Assembly (NCBI GenBank): GCA_019348265.1
Contig: JAHWJV010000052.1
Coordinates: 1-12,841, forward strand
Reading direction: 5' to 3'
Origin: Gemmatimonadota bacterium
GTDB taxonomy: Bacteria > Gemmatimonadota > Gemmatimonadetes > Longimicrobiales > Longimicrobiaceae
Length of the DNA: 12,841 nt
Below, one piece after another: positions 1 through 7,514 of the stretch. The notes under the pieces were generated by a model that saw nothing but the letters and a program-made list of their open reading frames with translations, was not told the DNA's origin and made no database searches. The position numbers and the translations under genes were made by a program. Each line of letters begins with the position of its first letter. Within the stretch, counting starts at the first letter, position 1.

Positions 1-1
1 G

Positions 2-262
2 GGGCGCGTGCTCTCCCACGACATCCCGATCTTCGCGGGACTGGAGGCGCTGGCTTCTCGTTCGCGCCCGCAGAACCAGACGATCTTCAGCGTCATCCGC
101 GACGAGAAGGTCGATGCGGTGATCGCGCTTCTGCAGGAGATCTGCGGTGACTTCCACAACGGCGGGACGGGGATCGTGATGACGATTCCTGTCACTCGCG
201 TAGTGGGACTGGCGCGCGAGCTCGGTGACGAGCTGCCGCGCGCGCCGCGTTCTACCCCCTGA
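2..262 (+). CDS. P-II-like small regulatory protein, 3' end (partial)
   Basis: The reading frame is open from the left edge of the window, so only the C-terminal part of about 86 residues is seen; a GTG at position 8 lies in frame but is probably internal. The segment TIFSVIRDEKVDAVIALLQ followed by GGTGIVMTIPVTRVVGL resembles the second half of P-II (GlnB/GlnK)-like trimeric ferredoxin-fold proteins, in which a glycine-rich G-x-G stretch precedes a hydrophobic strand ending in P-V. P-II proteins sense nucleotides and 2-oxoglutarate and bind transporters or enzymes. This copy looks like one of the divergent P-II-like paralogues, not canonical GlnB: the T-loop half is not in the window, so its ligand and partner cannot be inferred. 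No hairpin with a T-tract follows. A CutA-like or other ferredoxin-fold protein is an alternative. Confidence 0.5.
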   Translation, partial: GRVLSHDIPIFAGLEALASRSRPQNQTIFSVIRDEKVDAVIALLQEICGDFHNGGTGIVMTIPVTRVVGLARELGDELPRAPRSTP

Positions 263-326
263 CCACGGCCTGGAATTCGCAACGGCGGGGCCGAAAGCCC
301 AGTCATCGAAAGAGTATCCGGCCACC

Positions 327-344
327 GCGCACGAGCCCGTGCGC
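327..344 (+). other. Small hairpin in the leader of the ytxH-like gene
   Basis: GCGCACG, a four-base loop AGCC, and CGTGCGC form a perfect 7-bp hairpin. It ends 13 bases before the Shine-Dalgarno sequence of the downstream gene. There is no T-tract, so an intrinsic terminator is unlikely. It could be a leader structure or may be incidental in GC-rich DNA. The rest of the 263-368 gap shows no convincing promoter. Confidence 0.3.
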
Positions 345-357
345 AGCCCCTGAACCC

Positions 358-364
358 GGAGGAG
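358..364 (+). promoter_or_regulatory. Strong Shine-Dalgarno site for the ytxH-like gene
   Basis: GGAGGAG lies four bases before the ATG at 369. It is the strongest ribosome-binding site in the window and fixes that start codon. Confidence 0.75.
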
Positions 365-368
365 TTAG

Positions 369-740
369 ATGCCTCGTCAAGACACCGTGGATTTCCTCAC
401 CGCTTTCGCGGTCGGTACCGTGCTGGGGATCGGAGCCACCCTGCTGCTCCAGCCGGAGCGGACCCCGAAGCAGCGGGTGCTGCGGCAGGTCAAGCCGTTC
501 AAGAAGCAGATGCGGCGGAGCTACTCGCAGGTCCGTGGGGGGGTGCGTAGCGGGCGCGCCGCGACCGGCGAGATCACGACCGAGGTGATCACGGCGGGAC
601 GAGAGCTGCTGGGGGAGTTCCGCACCGAGGTTTCCGACATCCTCCGGGAGGCACGCGAGGAGCTCCAGGACCTGATCCAGGCACAGGCGAAGGACCTCAC
701 CAAGGGCGTTCGGCGGACGCGACGGAAACTCGGAATGTAA
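369..740 (+). CDS. YtxH-like membrane-anchored protein
   Basis: This 123-residue protein has one N-terminal hydrophobic, glycine-rich segment at about residues 8-27 (DFLTAFAVGTVLGIGATLLL), followed by a basic turn. That is the layout of YtxH-family general-stress or envelope proteins. The remaining roughly 95 residues are highly charged and predicted helical (EVSDILREAREELQDLIQ), ending in an Arg/Lys-rich tail, which suggests a cytoplasmic amphipathic or coiled-coil domain tethered to the inner membrane. The start is set by GGAGGAG four bases upstream. Its TAA overlaps the next ATG by one base (TAATG), so it is very probably co-translated with the phospholipase-like gene. YtxH function is poorly defined; the family call rests on architecture and not on catalytic residues. 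Confidence 0.65.
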   Translation: MPRQDTVDFLTAFAVGTVLGIGATLLLQPERTPKQRVLRQVKPFKKQMRRSYSQVRGGVRSGRAATGEITTEVITAGRELLGEFRTEVSDILREAREELQDLIQAQAKDLTKGVRRTRRKLGM

Positions 741-1645
741 TGCGGGTCGTCTGGGCCCTGCTGCTCTGCTGCGCGGCGCTCCTCCTCCTCCCCGACCCCG
801 CCTGGGCCTGGGGACCGGCAACGCACGTCTACCTGGGACAGGGCGTGCTGCAGTCGCTCTCTCTTCTCCCGGCTGGCATACAATCGCTGCTGACGGCGTA
901 CCCGTACGATTTCCTGTACGGGTCCGTCGCGGCGGACATCTCCCTCGCCAAGAAGTACGTCCCCGAGGGGCGCCACTGCCACAACTGGCACATCGGCGAG
1001 GAGATCTTCCACTCGGCGGACACTGATCGCCTCCGCGCGGTGGGCCTCGGCTACCTGGCCCACCTCGCCGCGGACACCGTAGCGCACAACACCTTCGTCC
1101 CGCGGCAGCTCCTGCTCACCTCCTCGACGAAGGCCCTGGGGCACTCCTACTGGGAGCACCGGATGGACATCCAGCTCGGTGAAACCTACACCGCGCTGGC
1201 CCGCCACGTCGTCATGGACCACGACCATGCCGCCGCCGACTCGCTGTTCGACGGCGTGCTCTCCTCGACGCTCTTCTCCTTCCAGACGAACCGGCGGATC
1301 TTCCGGGGGATGATCCGCTTCCAGGACAACGACCGGTGGCAGAACATCTTCGGGACCATGCTGCAGAACTCCCGATGGACGCTCCAGGACCAGGTGGTGG
1401 AGGGATATGTGGTGCGATCGTTCGACTATGTGATCGACTACCTCCGGCGGCGCGGTGAGGCCGTCGCGGCGGGGCTGGATCCGATCGGCGAGGAGAACCT
1501 GGGCCTGTCGAAGAAGCTTCGCCGCATGGCGCTGCGGGAGGGAGCGTTCCGCACGCCTGAAGTGCTGGATGAGCTGGCCAACGACTTCTTCCCGCTCCCC
1601 GAGATCCCTTTTGGGTACTGGGGCCGTCAGAACGGATCGACCTGA
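740..1645 (+). CDS. Secreted zinc-dependent phospholipase C-like protein
   Basis: The 301-residue product has a clear signal peptide: hydrophobic core at about residues 6-17, then PAWA ending in an A-W-A signal-peptidase I site. Cleavage after Ala23 would leave Trp24 as the mature N-terminus. That matters because in Bacillus-type zinc phospholipase C the N-terminal Trp is itself a zinc ligand. Other candidate ligands are His29, Asp66, His81 or His84, the HxxxDxxxH string His108/Asp112/His116 in YLAHLAADTVAH, and His135/Glu139 in HSYWE, which keeps the H-x3-E spacing of the family. The expected role is hydrolysis of phospholipid head groups outside the cytoplasm; the substrate cannot be read from sequence. 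It is translationally coupled to the YtxH-like gene. Its stop lies three bases from the convergent gatB stop, leaving no room for a separate terminator. Confidence 0.75.
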   Translation: MRVVWALLLCCAALLLLPDPAWAWGPATHVYLGQGVLQSLSLLPAGIQSLLTAYPYDFLYGSVAADISLAKKYVPEGRHCHNWHIGEEIFHSADTDRLRAVGLGYLAHLAADTVAHNTFVPRQLLLTSSTKALGHSYWEHRMDIQLGETYTALARHVVMDHDHAAADSLFDGVLSSTLFSFQTNRRIFRGMIRFQDNDRWQNIFGTMLQNSRWTLQDQVVEGYVVRSFDYVIDYLRRRGEAVAAGLDPIGEENLGLSKKLRRMALREGAFRTPEVLDELANDFFPLPEIPFGYWGRQNGST

Positions 1646-1648
1646 CGA

Positions 1649-3073
1649 TCAGCCGTTCAGCTTCTCGCGTATGACGGTGTTGACCTGCTTCGGGTCCGCC
1701 TTTCCGCCCGACAGCTTCATCACCTTCCCCACAAAGAACCCCATCAGCTTGGCATCGCCGCCACGGAAGCGCTCCACCTCTCCCGGGCTCTCTGCGATCA
1801 CCTCTGCGACCCAGCGCTGCAGCGCGTCGTCATCGCGGACCTGCGCCAGCCCTTCCTCATCCACGATCGACCGCGCGGACTTCCCGCTCTGCGCCATCCG
1901 GGCGAATACCTGACGAGCCACGGGCCGCGTTATGGTACCCGCCGAAAGCAGCGACAGCAGCTCCGCGAGAGGAGCGGGACGGATCGCGAAATCGTCGATG
2001 GAGCCGGTGCCAGCATTGACCGCGGCGAGCACGTCACCCATCACCCAATTCGCCGCCTCCTGCGACTCCACACCCGCGCTCACGACGGCTTCGTAGTAGT
2101 CCGCGAGCGGCCGGGAGGCGGTGAGAAGCTCGGCGTGCTTCGTGGACAGCTTGTGCTCGCTCCCGAAGCGGGCCTGGCGCGCCCACGGCATCTCAGGCAG
2201 CGCCTCCCGCAGCTCCCCGATGCGCCCCGAGTCGAGGCGCAGCGGCGGAAGGTCCGGCTCCGGGAAGTAGCGGTAGTCGTGCGACTCCTCCTTGGAGCGC
2301 ATCGGGCGCGCCTCCCCCCGACCCGCGTCCCAGAGCATCGTCTGGTGCTCGACCGCCCCGCCCCGTTCCCGCAGCCCGATCTGCCGCCCGATCTCGAAGT
2401 GGATCGCCCGCTCGACGTTGCTGAAGGAGTTCATGTTCTTCACCTCCGTCTTCGGGCCGAGATCTTCCCCTGGCAGGCGGATGGAGACGTTGGCGTCGAC
2501 GCGCAGGCTTCCCTCCTCCATGTTGCAATCGCTCACCTCGAGGTACTCCAGCGCCCGCTTGAGCTGGACCAGGAAGGCGCGCGCCTCGGCGGGAGAACGG
2601 ATGTCCGGCTCCGTCACGATCTCCACCAGCGGAGTCCCGGCACGGTTCAGATCGACCGCGGTCGCCCCCGGGATCCGGTCGTGCAACGACTTGCCCGCGT
2701 CCTCCTCCAGGTGGATCCGCCGAATGCGAACTCGCGTCGGCACGCCCTCGCCGGGGACATCCAGCCAGCCGTTCGTCGCGATCGGCCGATCGAACTGCGT
2801 GATCTGGTAGCCCTTGGGCAGGTCCGGGTAAAAGTAGTTCTTCCTCGCGAAGATCGACTCCTCGTGCACCTCGCAGTGAACGCCCAGCGCCGCACGCGCG
2901 CCGAGCCTCACCGCGTGCTCGTTGATGACCGGCAGCGCGCCCGGCAGCCCCAGGCAGACCGGGCACACGTGCGTGTTCGGCAACGCACCGTACTCCGCCG
3001 CGTTTCCGCAGAACATCTTCGTGGCGGTCTTCAGCTGGACGTGGATCTCAAGTCCGATGACGGGCTCGAACAT
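1649..3073 (-). CDS. gatB: Aspartyl/glutamyl-tRNA amidotransferase subunit B
   Basis: GatB binds misacylated Glu-tRNA(Gln) or Asp-tRNA(Asn) and catalyses kinase and amide-transfer steps in the GatCAB complex, using ammonia made by GatA. The 474-residue length is normal. Family hallmarks are plain: VIGLEIHVQLKTATKMFC (residues 5-22), CPVCLGLPG (37-45), FARKNYFYPDLPKGYQI, ATNGWLD, the central EVKNMNSFSNVERAI and the C-terminal YqeY-like tail ending DPKQVNTVIREKLNG. Cys22, Cys37 and Cys40 are candidates for the metal site seen in some GatB proteins. The ATG start fits the family N-terminus exactly. No Shine-Dalgarno sequence precedes it: the upstream bases are a TCATCAT heptad array (see the repeat at 3080-3186), so initiation may rely on coupling or an unstructured leader. 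It is the last gene of the C-A-B cluster. Confidence 0.97.
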   Translation of the reverse strand: MFEPVIGLEIHVQLKTATKMFCGNAAEYGALPNTHVCPVCLGLPGALPVINEHAVRLGARAALGVHCEVHEESIFARKNYFYPDLPKGYQITQFDRPIATNGWLDVPGEGVPTRVRIRRIHLEEDAGKSLHDRIPGATAVDLNRAGTPLVEIVTEPDIRSPAEARAFLVQLKRALEYLEVSDCNMEEGSLRVDANVSIRLPGEDLGPKTEVKNMNSFSNVERAIHFEIGRQIGLRERGGAVEHQTMLWDAGRGEARPMRSKEESHDYRYFPEPDLPPLRLDSGRIGELREALPEMPWARQARFGSEHKLSTKHAELLTASRPLADYYEAVVSAGVESQEAANWVMGDVLAAVNAGTGSIDDFAIRPAPLAELLSLLSAGTITRPVARQVFARMAQSGKSARSIVDEEGLAQVRDDDALQRWVAEVIAESPGEVERFRGGDAKLMGFFVGKVMKLSGGKADPKQVNTVIREKLNG

Positions 3074-3079
3074 AAGCGG

Positions 3080-3186
3080 ATGATGAATGATGAATGATGA
3101 GTGGGACGAAATTACTCCGGCCTGGCTTACGGGAGTGAGGCTACGAAGCTCCTATATCCGTTGAATCATCGTTCACCATTCGTCAT
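3080..3186. repeat. Inverted heptad-array element between gatA and gatB
   Basis: The left arm (3080-3100) is three perfect copies of ATGATGA. The right arm (3166-3186) is three degenerate copies of the complementary heptad (TCATCGT, TCACCAT, TCGTCAT). As inverted repeats the arms match at 18 of 21 positions, and all three differences are transitions, so some can still pair as G-U in RNA. About 65 bp of unique, less GC-rich sequence separates them. The right arm contains the gatA stop codon and its last six codons (MTNGER), and the left arm ends six bases before the gatB ATG. The element fills the whole 92-bp gatA-gatB gap. It resembles a short REP- or MITE-like unit, but no known family is assigned. 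Confidence 0.6.
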
Positions 3187-4611
3187 TCTGATCGCCGTCT
3201 CCAGCGCCCGCGCCACACGCAGCATCTTCGCCTCTTCCCAGTGCCGGGCGAGTAGCTGCCCTCCTACGGGCAGCCCGTCCACCGCGCCGATGGGAAGGGA
3301 CATGGCGGGTATCCCGGCGAGGTTGGCAGTGACCGTGAAGACGTCGGACAGGTACATCTCGTACGGGTCTGCCGTGTGCTCCCCGATCCGGAATGCAGGT
3401 GTCGGCGTGGTCGGAGTGAAGATCGCGTCTACGCCGGAGTCGAAGACGTAGCGGAAGTCCTGTGCGATCAACCCGCGGACGCGCTGAGCCTGGGCGTAGT
3501 AGGCGTCGTAGTATCCAGCGGAAAGGACGTAGGTCCCCAGCATGATGCGACGCTTCACCTCCTCGCCGAACAGAGCACGGGTGCGCTCATAGAGCTCCTG
3601 CAGGCTGCCGGCATCGCGCGTGCGCCGCCCGTAGCGGACGCCGTCGTAGCGGGCAAGGTTCGAGGACGCTTCGGCGGGAGCGATGATGTAGTACGTGGGG
3701 ATCGCGTGCGCGGTGTTCGGCAGCGAGACCTCGCGCACCTCCGCCCCGAGGGCCTCCAGGCGGCGAAGCGCCGCGCGGCAGAGCTTCGCGATGCGAGTAT
3801 CCAGTGTATGCGGGAAGTACTCCTCGGGCACCCCGATCACCATCCCCTCTACACCGCCGTCGAGATCAGCCAGGTCGAGCGAGGGTCGGACCGCCGACGT
3901 GGAGTCGAGCGGATCGTGCCCGGCGATGGTGTCGAGCAGTAGCGCGGCGTCTGCGACGCGGCGGCCGAACACGGCGACGTGATCCAGCGAGGAGGCGAAC
4001 GCCACCAGGCCGTAGCGCGAAACGCGGCCATAGGTAGGCTTCACGCCAACGATCCCACAGAAGGCCGCGGGCTGGCGCACAGATCCACCGGTCTCCGAGC
4101 CGAGCGCCGCCGGTACGATCCCGGCGGCCACCGCCGCGGCGGAGCCGCCGGAGCTACCGCCCGGGACGCGTGAACGGTCCAGTGGGTTCCGGGTCAAGCC
4201 GTAAGCGGAATGCTCGGTCGACGAGCCCATCCCGAACTCATCCAGGTTCGTCTTCCCTACGATCACGGCCCCCGCCTGCCGCAACCGCTTCACGACGGTC
4301 GCGTCGAAGGGTGGACGGTAGCCCTCCAGGATGCGCGACCCGCACGTGGTGGGGAAATCGCTCGTGGAGATGTTGTCCTTCACCGCGATCGGGATTCCCG
4401 CGAGTGCTCCGGTCTGCTCCGCGACCCCGGGCACCGTGCCGCGTCCGCGGTCCGGTTCGAAGGCGAGGAAGGCGTGCACGGGCTCCGCGCCCTGGTCGGC
4501 GGCCGCGAGTGCGGCCCCGGACGCCTCCAGCAGGTCATCGGAGCGGAGGTCGCCGCCCCGGGTGGCGGCGCTGAGCTCCGCGAGCGGGCGGGCGAAAAGA
4601 GAGTCACTCAT
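3166..4611 (-). CDS. gatA: Aspartyl/glutamyl-tRNA amidotransferase subunit A
   Basis: GatA is the amidase-signature glutaminase of GatCAB; it releases ammonia from glutamine and channels it to GatB. The Lys/cis-Ser/Ser triad is intact: Lys78 in GIPIAVKDNIS, Ser153 in the PGGSSGGSAAA stretch, and Ser177 in GSETGGSVRQPA, followed by GIVGVKPTYGRVSRYGL. Length is 481 residues, usual for the family. The ATG overlaps the gatC stop by four bases (ATGA), giving tight translational coupling; a GAGGG about ten bases upstream, inside gatC, may help. The C-terminus is odd: the final six residues MTNGER and the stop codon are encoded entirely by the right arm of the inverted heptad element, which suggests the original end was replaced or extended by it. 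The conserved core is unaffected. Confidence 0.97.
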   Translation of the reverse strand: MSDSLFARPLAELSAATRGGDLRSDDLLEASGAALAAADQGAEPVHAFLAFEPDRGRGTVPGVAEQTGALAGIPIAVKDNISTSDFPTTCGSRILEGYRPPFDATVVKRLRQAGAVIVGKTNLDEFGMGSSTEHSAYGLTRNPLDRSRVPGGSSGGSAAAVAAGIVPAALGSETGGSVRQPAAFCGIVGVKPTYGRVSRYGLVAFASSLDHVAVFGRRVADAALLLDTIAGHDPLDSTSAVRPSLDLADLDGGVEGMVIGVPEEYFPHTLDTRIAKLCRAALRRLEALGAEVREVSLPNTAHAIPTYYIIAPAEASSNLARYDGVRYGRRTRDAGSLQELYERTRALFGEEVKRRIMLGTYVLSAGYYDAYYAQAQRVRGLIAQDFRYVFDSGVDAIFTPTTPTPAFRIGEHTADPYEMYLSDVFTVTANLAGIPAMSLPIGAVDGLPVGGQLLARHWEEAKMLRVARALETAIRMTNGER

Positions 4612-4934
4612 GCCGAGCCGCCCTCAACCGCCAGAGCGTCCGCGTCCAGCGCTGCGAGGCGAGGCACCACGAAGAACCCCTCTCGCCAATCGGGCGCGCC
4701 GTCGGCCGCGTCTCGCGCGAGCACATCCGGCGCGATCGCGTCTCGGCGGACCGGCGCAGCCGTGTCCGTAACGCTCGCGACCGCCGGAGCACCCGCGACG
4801 TCCACCTTCGAGAGGGCGTCCATGTGCCCCAGGATCGAGTTGAGCTGCTGGCTCATCTCGACGGCCTCGTCGGCTGTGAGCTGAAGCTTGGCCAACGTCG
4901 CGATGCGTGCTACTTCTTCAGGACTGACGGACAT
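4608..4934 (-). CDS. gatC: Aspartyl/glutamyl-tRNA amidotransferase subunit C
   Basis: GatC is the small wrapping subunit that stabilises the GatA-GatB interface. The N-terminus MSVSPEEVARIATLAKLQL, the QLNSILGHMDALSKVDV helix and the late FFVVPRL motif are typical. At 108 residues it is slightly longer than usual, with about 15 extra residues (ALDADALAVEGGSA) after the FVVPR motif. AGGAG (positions 4943-4947 on the complementary strand) lies eight bases before the ATG, a good ribosome-binding site that fits a start of translation separate from pcrA. Its TGA overlaps the gatA ATG. It follows the 197-bp repeat element, so it may be read from its own promoter or by read-through from pcrA; no clear -35/-10 pair was seen. 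Confidence 0.95.
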   Translation of the reverse strand: MSVSPEEVARIATLAKLQLTADEAVEMSQQLNSILGHMDALSKVDVAGAPAVASVTDTAAPVRRDAIAPDVLARDAADGAPDWREGFFVVPRLAALDADALAVEGGSA

Positions 4935-4976
4935 TTATGAGGCTCCTGTTGGCGTTCCATACCCGGGTCTTCAGGC

Positions 4977-5173
4977 GGCCCTCACCCGGCGCGCTGAGAC
5001 GCGCCACCCTCTCCCATTCTGGGAGAGGGGCCTCAGATCCAGCACGGCTCTGACCCTGAGCACGTCTTCGCTTTCGCGATCGGGGCACGTAGACACTGAC
5101 CCGGAGCGGAACTCCCTCCCCTCCCCGGTCCGTGGGGGAGGGTGGCGAGCCCAAAGCGAGCCGGGTGAGGGCC
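4977..5173. repeat. MITE/REP-like element with about 40-bp terminal inverted repeats
   Basis: The 261-bp gap between gatC and pcrA is mostly one palindromic element. Left end 4977-5015 and right end 5134-5173 are imperfect inverted copies: both begin with the identical 14-mer GGCCCTCACCCGGC and both carry an inner CGCCACCCTC block. Each end also has its own hairpin: CCCTCTCCC/GGGAGAGGG with a five-base loop (5007-5029), GGCGCG/CGCGCC (4988-5005), and CCCTCCCC/GGGGAGGG (5119-5142). About 120 bp of unique sequence lies between the ends. No protein is encoded, no obvious target-site duplication is seen, and no T-tract follows the hairpins on the minus strand. It resembles the CCCTCACCC...GGGAGAGGG intergenic repeats seen in many high-GC bacteria. 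Outside the element, 5174-5195 holds nothing recognisable. Confidence 0.7.
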
Positions 5174-5195
5174 TCCGGCAACTGAAGACTCTTTT

Positions 5196-7496
5196 TCATT
5201 CCCAGTCCGACTGCAGGTTCGCGTAGCGGACCACCACCTTCTTCCGCCCCACGGAATCGAAGTCGATGGTGGCCCGGACGTCGGTGCCTGCACCCGAGAG
5301 CTCGACTACGGTGCCGGAGCCGAACTGGGGGTGGCGGACGCGGGCTCCTTTGATGAGCCGGGGTGGGTCCTGTGACTCGGAGTAATCCACCTGCGGGCCA
5401 CTTTCCTCCCGCGGCGACGGCGCATCCAGGCCGAGTCGCTCGCTGCGGCGAGCGAAGGGGCTGAAGGTCGCGGGGGCGCGCCAGGGACGCCGGGCCGCGA
5501 AGCGGTCGCGAATGCGCTCGGACTGGCGGAGGTCGAGCAGCTCCCTGGGGATGGACTCCAGGAAGCTCGAGGGCGCGGAATCCATCCACTCGCGTCCGCG
5601 CCGACGCCGCCGCGCGAAGGTGAGGTACAGCTTCTCTTCCGCGCGGGTGATTCCCACGTAGAAGAGCCTTCGCTCCTCCTCGAGCTGGTCCGGCTCGTCG
5701 AAGACGCGCGAAAGCGGAAAGAGTCCCTCCTCGAGACCGGCGAGGAAGACGACGGGAAACTCCAGACCCTTGGCGTTGTGGAGCGTCATCAGGCTGAGCG
5801 CGTCGGCCTTCGGATCATGCTGGTCCGCGTCGGTAATCAGCGCCACGCGGGCGAGAAACAGATCCACCGGGCGCACGGACTCGGCGTCCTCCATGTCCTC
5901 CAGCAGCTCGGGATCCCCTTCGTCGATCCGCGCCTGCAAATCCGCGCCGCCCGCGATCAGCTCCTCGACGTTGGCTACGCGCTCGTCGCCTTCGGGACCC
6001 TCCTCACGCAGCGAGTCCACGAGGCCGGTCTCCACCGCCACCATACGCAGCAGCTCTGCGAGGGAGATGCCATGATCGGCGAGCGCGGCGAACTTCTGTA
6101 CCAGGGCCGCGAGCTCCGGGAGCCGCTGCGCGGAGCCGCCGCGGAGCGAGTCGATCTCGTCCGCGCGCGCGGCGGCCGCGAGCAGCGGGATGCCCTGCGT
6201 CCTCGCCCACTCCGCGAGACGTGCGATCGAGGCGTCACCGATGCCTCGTTTCGGGACGTTCACGATTCGCAGGAACGCCTCGTCGTCCGCGGGGTTCGCC
6301 ACCAGGCGAACGTAGGCCAGCACGTCCTTCACCTCGCGCCGCTCATAGAAGCGGACGCCCCCCACGATGCGGTACGGCAGGCTCTCGCGGCGCAGCGCCT
6401 CTTCCAGCGCGCGCGACTGGGAGTTGGTGCGGTACAGCACCACGAAGTCACGCGCGCTCCGCTCCAGGTTCATCGTCATGCGGGCGCGGATCTCCGCAAC
6501 GATCCACTCCGCTTCGTCCGCTTCGTCTCCAACCTCCACCAGTGTCAGCCGCTCGCCCTCTTCCTTCCCCGTCCGCAGCGTCTTCCCCTTCCGCTTCACA
6601 TTCTCGGCGATGACGTGGTTCGCCGCTGCCAGGATCCGCTTCGTGGACCGGTAGTTCTCCTCGAGCCGCACCAGAGAAGCCGCGGGGAAGTCCTTCTCGA
6701 AATCGAGGATGTTGCGGATGTCGGCGCCGCGCCAGCCGTAGATGGACTGGTCGTCATCGCCCACCACGAACAGGTTCGCCTTCTCGCCAGCCATCAGCTT
6801 CAGGAAGACGTACTGTGCGTGGTTCGTGTCCTGGTACTCGTCCACCAGCACGAAATGGAACCGCTGCTGGTATCGCCGGAGCACCTCGGGGAACGCGATC
6901 AGGAGCTCGACCGGCTTCACCAGTAGATCGTCGAAGTCGAACGCGTTCGCATCCCGGAGGGCGCGCTGATACCGCTCGTAAACCTGCGCGACCGTTTTCT
7001 GGAAGGCATCCACTGCGTGCTCGTGATACTGCTGAACGCCGAGGAGCTCGTTCTTGGCGGCCGAGATGGCGCCGCGCACGCCCTTCGGGCTCCAGCGCTT
7101 GGGATCGAGCCCCAGCTCATCCTTGATGATCCGGCGGATCAGGCGCTCGGAATCCTCCGAATCGTAGATGAGGTAGTTCGGAGTCCAGCCGAGGCGAGTG
7201 GCGTCGCGGCGCAGCATCCGCGCGCCGATGGCGTGGAAGGTCCCCATCCACAGGCCGCCCGGGTCCCGGTCGAGCAGGGTTCGGATGCGCTCCCGCATCT
7301 CGGCGGCGGACTTGTTGGTGAAGGTCAGGGCGAGGATCGACTCGGGGGCGACCCCATGCTCGTCGATCAGGTTGGCGATCCGGGTGGTGAGCACGCGCGT
7401 CTTGCCGGACCCGGCGCCCGCGAGGACGAGGAGCGGACCTTCGAAGTGCTGCGCGGCCTCGCGCTGCTCGGGATTCAGGCGCTCAAGCGATGACAA
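5196..7496 (-). CDS. pcrA: UvrD/PcrA-type superfamily 1A DNA helicase
   Basis: This 766-residue protein is a 3'-5' DNA translocase of the UvrD/PcrA/Rep group, acting in excision repair and in clearing RecA or stalled RNA polymerase. Motifs in order: I AGAGSGKT (26-33, Lys32), Ia TFTNKSAAEM (58-67), II VDEYQDT (218-224), III GDDDQSIYGWRGAD (246-259), IV LEENYRST (278-285), V TLHNAKGLEFPVVFLAGLEE (571-590) and VI LFYVGITRAEEKLYL (611-625). The C-terminus (about 714-762: IKGARVRHPQFGSGTVVEL...VVVRYANL) is the Tudor-like module that in PcrA/UvrD contacts RNA polymerase, which argues against Rep. The start is TTG at 7496: it gives the usual SLERLNPEQREA N-terminus, and an in-frame TGA (the kinase stop) lies 18 bases upstream. 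No good Shine-Dalgarno is present, so coupling to the kinase gene is likely. Confidence 0.95.
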   Translation of the reverse strand: MSSLERLNPEQREAAQHFEGPLLVLAGAGSGKTRVLTTRIANLIDEHGVAPESILALTFTNKSAAEMRERIRTLLDRDPGGLWMGTFHAIGARMLRRDATRLGWTPNYLIYDSEDSERLIRRIIKDELGLDPKRWSPKGVRGAISAAKNELLGVQQYHEHAVDAFQKTVAQVYERYQRALRDANAFDFDDLLVKPVELLIAFPEVLRRYQQRFHFVLVDEYQDTNHAQYVFLKLMAGEKANLFVVGDDDQSIYGWRGADIRNILDFEKDFPAASLVRLEENYRSTKRILAAANHVIAENVKRKGKTLRTGKEEGERLTLVEVGDEADEAEWIVAEIRARMTMNLERSARDFVVLYRTNSQSRALEEALRRESLPYRIVGGVRFYERREVKDVLAYVRLVANPADDEAFLRIVNVPKRGIGDASIARLAEWARTQGIPLLAAAARADEIDSLRGGSAQRLPELAALVQKFAALADHGISLAELLRMVAVETGLVDSLREEGPEGDERVANVEELIAGGADLQARIDEGDPELLEDMEDAESVRPVDLFLARVALITDADQHDPKADALSLMTLHNAKGLEFPVVFLAGLEEGLFPLSRVFDEPDQLEEERRLFYVGITRAEEKLYLTFARRRRRGREWMDSAPSSFLESIPRELLDLRQSERIRDRFAARRPWRAPATFSPFARRSERLGLDAPSPREESGPQVDYSESQDPPRLIKGARVRHPQFGSGTVVELSGAGTDVRATIDFDSVGRKKVVVRYANLQSDWE

Positions 7497-7514
7497 CTTG
7501 CCGTTCCGTTCGGC

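Noticed and set aside
521..1228. 235-codon minus-strand frame opposite the ytxH-like and phospholipase genes
   Set aside because: The plus-strand genes have a strong ribosome-binding site, a signal peptide and metal-ligand motifs; the antisense frame has none.
2135..3097. 320-codon plus-strand frame opposite gatB
   Set aside because: Antisense to an intact GatB; composition is typical of a reverse-complement shadow.
3080..3100. Heptad repeats as the start of a CRISPR array
   Set aside because: The units are 7 bp and directly contiguous with no spacers, unlike 25-40 bp CRISPR repeats separated by unique spacers.
5174..5196. T5 run at 5192-5196 as an intrinsic terminator
   Set aside because: It is on the plus strand, where no gene ends, and no stable hairpin lies directly before it; on the minus strand it reads as an A-run just after the pcrA stop.
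5778..6926. Long plus-strand open frame opposite pcrA
   Set aside because: It is antisense to a helicase with all motifs intact, has low-complexity Arg/Ala/His composition and no recognisable domain; long shadow frames are expected in GC-rich DNA.
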